DNA of 34,601 nt from Hymenobacter glacialis (GTDB taxonomy: Bacteria; Bacteroidota; Bacteroidia; Cytophagales; Hymenobacteraceae): NCBI RefSeq assembly GCF_001816165.1, contig NZ_MDZC01000063.1:1-34601 (forward strand). Reading direction: 5' to 3'. Positions within the stretch are counted from its first letter, which is position 1; each line of letters opens with the position of its first letter. Of this stretch, positions 32,608 to 34,601 are shown in pieces. The notes beneath the pieces were generated by a model, which ran no database searches, had not been told where the DNA came from, and saw only the letters and a program-made list of their open reading frames with translations. The translations under genes were made by a program, and so were the position numbers.

Positions 32608-33678
32608 TTGCAAAGCTACAACGCCGGCAAGCCCGCAGGGACCACCGAAGCAGCATTGCTCCTTAGAAGTGCAAACAGCCCCGAAAAAGGTCCCGCGCCC
32701 AAAAAGTGGGGCCGGTGGGTTTTCTGGGGCAAGGTGCTGGTCACGTTGCTCACGCTGGGCCTGCTCTACAACTCCATTTTTGCCGAGCCCGACACCGCCG
32801 CGGCCTGGCGCACGCTGCTGGCCACCAGCCTGCGCGGCGCCGGTCGGGTACCCGTGCTCTGGGCCCTGGCGCTGGTACCGCTCAACTGGGGCCTGGAGGC
32901 CTGGAAATGGTACCGGCTGGCCCGGCACCTGGAGCCCGTCACGTTTGGGCGCAGCCTGCGGGCGGTGCTGGTGGGGCTCACGCTGGGCTTTGCCACGCCC
33001 AACCGGGTGGGCGACTACGCCGGCCGCATTCTGGAACTGAAAAGCCGACGCGTGAGTGCGCTGGGGGCCGTTTTTCTGGGGCGCTACTGCCAGCTGGTGG
33101 CCACGGTGCTGGCGGGCGTGGCGGGCCTGCTGTATTTTCTGCTGACCTTTTATTTGAAAGGCTACCCAGCCGCCGGGTTGGGCGTGGTGGTATCGGCGGG
33201 GCTGATTGGCGTGGCGGTGCTGGTGCCGCTCTACCGCTCGCGGCTGCTGCTGGCGGCGCTGGGGCTGTGGCGGCCACTGCGGCGGTTCCGGCCCGCGCTG
33301 GCCATTATGCCCACGTACCCGGCGCGGGCGTTGCACGCGGTGCTGGCCATCTCGGTGCTGCGCTACGCGGTGTTTTGCGGGCAGTTTCTGCTGCTGCTCA
33401 CGGCCTATGGCGTGGGCAGCCCGCTGGGGCCGGGGCTGGCGGCAGTGGCGGGCACCTTCCTGCTGAAATCGCTGGTGCCCTCGCTAAACGCCCTGGCCGA
33501 TGTGGGCGTGCGGGAGCTGTCGGCCACGCATTTGTTTGGGCTGCTGGGGCAGCCGGCGCTGCCGGTGCTCAGTGCCAGCCTTAGCTTGTGGGTCATCAAT
33601 ATTGCGCTGCCCAGCGCGGCGGGGCTGCTGCTGGTGCCCGGCCTGCGCGTGCTGCGCGATAAGCGCGCCGGGAAATGA
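32608..33678 (+). CDS. lysylphosphatidylglycerol synthase-type (flippase-like) membrane protein
   Basis: A 356-residue protein with 8-9 membrane helices of the UPF0104/LPG_synthase_TM family. Typical patterns are NWGLEAWKWYRLARHLEPVTFGRSLRAVLVGLTLGFATPNRVGDYAGR, LGRYCQLVATVLAGVAG and ALADVGVRELSATHLFGLLG. Members flip or transport lipids or serve in cell-envelope pathways. No ATG is available; TTG 32608 (LPLQSYNAGKPAG) or TTG 32656 are the possible starts. The frame remains open further upstream, antisense to ruvC, which I reject. The stop overlaps the following glycosyltransferase start (ATGA), suggesting a shared envelope or lipid pathway. Confidence 0.85.
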   Translation: MQSYNAGKPAGTTEAALLLRSANSPEKGPAPKKWGRWVFWGKVLVTLLTLGLLYNSIFAEPDTAAAWRTLLATSLRGAGRVPVLWALALVPLNWGLEAWKWYRLARHLEPVTFGRSLRAVLVGLTLGFATPNRVGDYAGRILELKSRRVSALGAVFLGRYCQLVATVLAGVAGLLYFLLTFYLKGYPAAGLGVVVSAGLIGVAVLVPLYRSRLLLAALGLWRPLRRFRPALAIMPTYPARALHAVLAISVLRYAVFCGQFLLLLTAYGVGSPLGPGLAAVAGTFLLKSLVPSLNALADVGVRELSATHLFGLLGQPALPVLSASLSLWVINIALPSAAGLLLVPGLRVLRDKRAGK

Positions 33679-34601
33679 CGGCGGGGCTATTGTTGCTGGC
33701 GTTGCCGGTGGTGTACGCGGGAGTAATGGGCTGGCTGCGCGCTGCGCTTAATCTTAATGAAGAATTAAGAATGAAGAATGAAGAATTGGTAACGGAGAAC
33801 AAGGAAGAAGGGCCGTCTGCGAATTCCTCATTCTTCATTCCTCATTCCTCATTACAATTTTCTCTCCTCATCGCCGCCCGCAACGAAGCCTCTAGCCTCC
33901 CCCAACTCCTACGCGACCTTGCTGCCCAAACCCTGCCGGCCGCGCAGTTCGACGTCCTCATTGCCGACGACCACTCCACCGATGCCACCGCCGCGCTGGT
34001 AAGTGCCGCCGCATCAGAAACCGGGTTTCAGCTACGCCTCATCAGCCTGCCCGCGGCCGAAACCGGCAAAAAAGCCGCTTTGCAAGCCGCTTTGCAGGTT
34101 GCTCGCGCCCCCTGGCTGGTGTGCACCGACGCCGACTGCCGCCTCGGCCCCGGCTGGCTGGCGGCCTATGCGGCGCTGCTGTCACGGCAGCCGTTGGCCA
34201 ATTTTATCAGCGGCCCGGTGCTGCTCACCGGGCCGGATTCTGGGTTTATGACGCTCATGGGGCTGGAGTTTGCGGGACTGGTGGGGGTGGGCGCGGCCTG
34301 CCTGGGTCGGCGAAAGCCCACTATGTGCAACGGGGCCAACCTGGCCTACCGCCGCGCCGCCTTCGAGGCCGTGGGTGGCTACGCCGACAACGCCCACCTG
34401 GCCAGCGGCGACGACGAATTTCTGCTCCACAAAATCCACGCGGCCTTTCCCGGCACGGCCCATTTTCTGACCGATGCGGCGGCCATTGCCCGCACCGCCG
34501 CGCCCACGTCGCTGGGGGCGCTGCTGCGGCAGCGGGTGCGCTGGGCCAGCAAGTGGCGGCACTACCAAAGCGCGGCTTCGCGCCACCTGGCCCTGCTGGT
34601 G
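33675..34601 (+). CDS. GT2 family glycosyltransferase carrying an in-frame palindrome (partial, 3' end outside window)
   Basis: A 309-codon fragment. Residues 1-~22 form a membrane helix (MTAGLLLLALPVVYAGVMGW). Residues ~28-60 are encoded by a long imperfect palindrome (NLNEELRMKNEELVTENK, then EEGPSANSSFFIPHSSL). The GT2 fold follows: FSLLIAARNEASSLPQLL, FDVLIADDHSTDATAA, CTDADC (DxD metal motif), MCNGANLAYRR, SGDDEFLLHKI and RQRVRWASKW (Q/RxxRW). The frame is open through the palindrome and to the window end. The start ATG overlaps the stop of the upstream flippase-like gene (ATGA). Probably acts on lipids or polysaccharides at the inner membrane. Confidence 0.9.
   Translation, partial: MTAGLLLLALPVVYAGVMGWLRAALNLNEELRMKNEELVTENKEEGPSANSSFFIPHSSLQFSLLIAARNEASSLPQLLRDLAAQTLPAAQFDVLIADDHSTDATAALVSAAASETGFQLRLISLPAAETGKKAALQAALQVARAPWLVCTDADCRLGPGWLAAYAALLSRQPLANFISGPVLLTGPDSGFMTLMGLEFAGLVGVGAACLGRRKPTMCNGANLAYRRAAFEAVGGYADNAHLASGDDEFLLHKIHAAFPGTAHFLTDAAAIARTAAPTSLGALLRQRVRWASKWRHYQSAASRHLALLV
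33756..33853. repeat. 32-bp imperfect inverted repeat inside the GT2 coding sequence
   Basis: Arms at 33756-33787 and 33822-33853 are reverse complements at 28 of 32 positions, around a 34-base spacer. The arms consist of AATGAAGAA-type units, AT-rich in a very GC-rich gene. Both arms and the spacer are read in frame without a stop, as residues ~28-60 of the glycosyltransferase. Confidence 0.88.

Noticed and set aside
32485..33336. Long extension of the ruvC frame across the membrane protein gene
   Set aside because: The extension is antisense to the flippase-like gene and rich in Gln/His/Pro; RuvC homology starts near 32500.
1..34601. CRISPR arrays, tRNA, rRNA, transposases, integrases or att sites
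   Set aside because: None was recognised; the repeats present are inverted and isolated, not regularly spaced direct repeats, and no transposase or integrase motif was found.

Overview
The window looks like a chromosomal segment of a GC-rich member of the Bacteroidota, most probably Hymenobacter or a close relative in the Cytophagales. The reasons are a GT3-type (eukaryote-like) glycogen synthase, TAnnTTTG-like boxes instead of clear Shine-Dalgarno sequences, an ECF sigma gene coupled to a membrane-anchored beta-barrel-type protein, and several families of long dispersed palindromes between genes. This is inference from protein families and style; no rRNA or tRNA gene was found to anchor it.

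Layout. 1-1282: 3'-truncated DEAD-box RNA helicase (minus). 1543-3353: SAM methyltransferase, then a translationally coupled pair of a 110-residue membrane protein and an ABC ATPase. 3402-4613: CaiB/BaiF CoA-transferase broken by two indels. 4702-5631: conserved hypothetical, convergent with trpS (5715-6689) across a long hairpin. 6795-10004 (minus): VUT/YhhQ-type transporter, RNase Z, STAS protein, DUF4198-like exported protein. 10093-17830: glycogen synthase and a GH13 branching-enzyme-like protein, separated by a nitroreductase, a DUF262/DUF1524 GmrSD-like gene of lower GC, and a YitT protein. 18017-19264: two small hypotheticals. 19392-20744: YfcC-type carrier. 20868-23752: a small hypothetical, a secreted alpha/beta hydrolase and a GT39-like glycosyltransferase. 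23893-24336: an atypical BLUF protein. 24359-24892: 2'-5' RNA ligase-like protein. 25088-26211: SPL-type radical SAM gene with a frameshift. 26289-27554: hutI. 27607-29867: ECF sigma factor and its overlapping partner. 30248-31084: PhzF-like protein. 31227-31784: strikingly AT-rich small gene, almost certainly acquired. 31900-32484: ruvC. 32608 to the end: lysylphosphatidylglycerol-synthase-type membrane protein overlapping a GT2 glycosyltransferase that runs out of the window.

Most of the window is ordinary housekeeping and peripheral metabolism. The most unusual points are: a long imperfect palindrome carried in frame inside the GT2 glycosyltransferase; the ECF sigma gene with a partner that joins an inner-membrane anchor, a very long low-complexity linker and a beta-barrel-like end, plus a perfect inverted repeat upstream; a BLUF protein lacking the usual photocycle glutamine; two accessory genes of foreign composition; and three copies of a long intergenic palindrome. 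Three single- or double-base indels in two genes may be real decay or assembly error.
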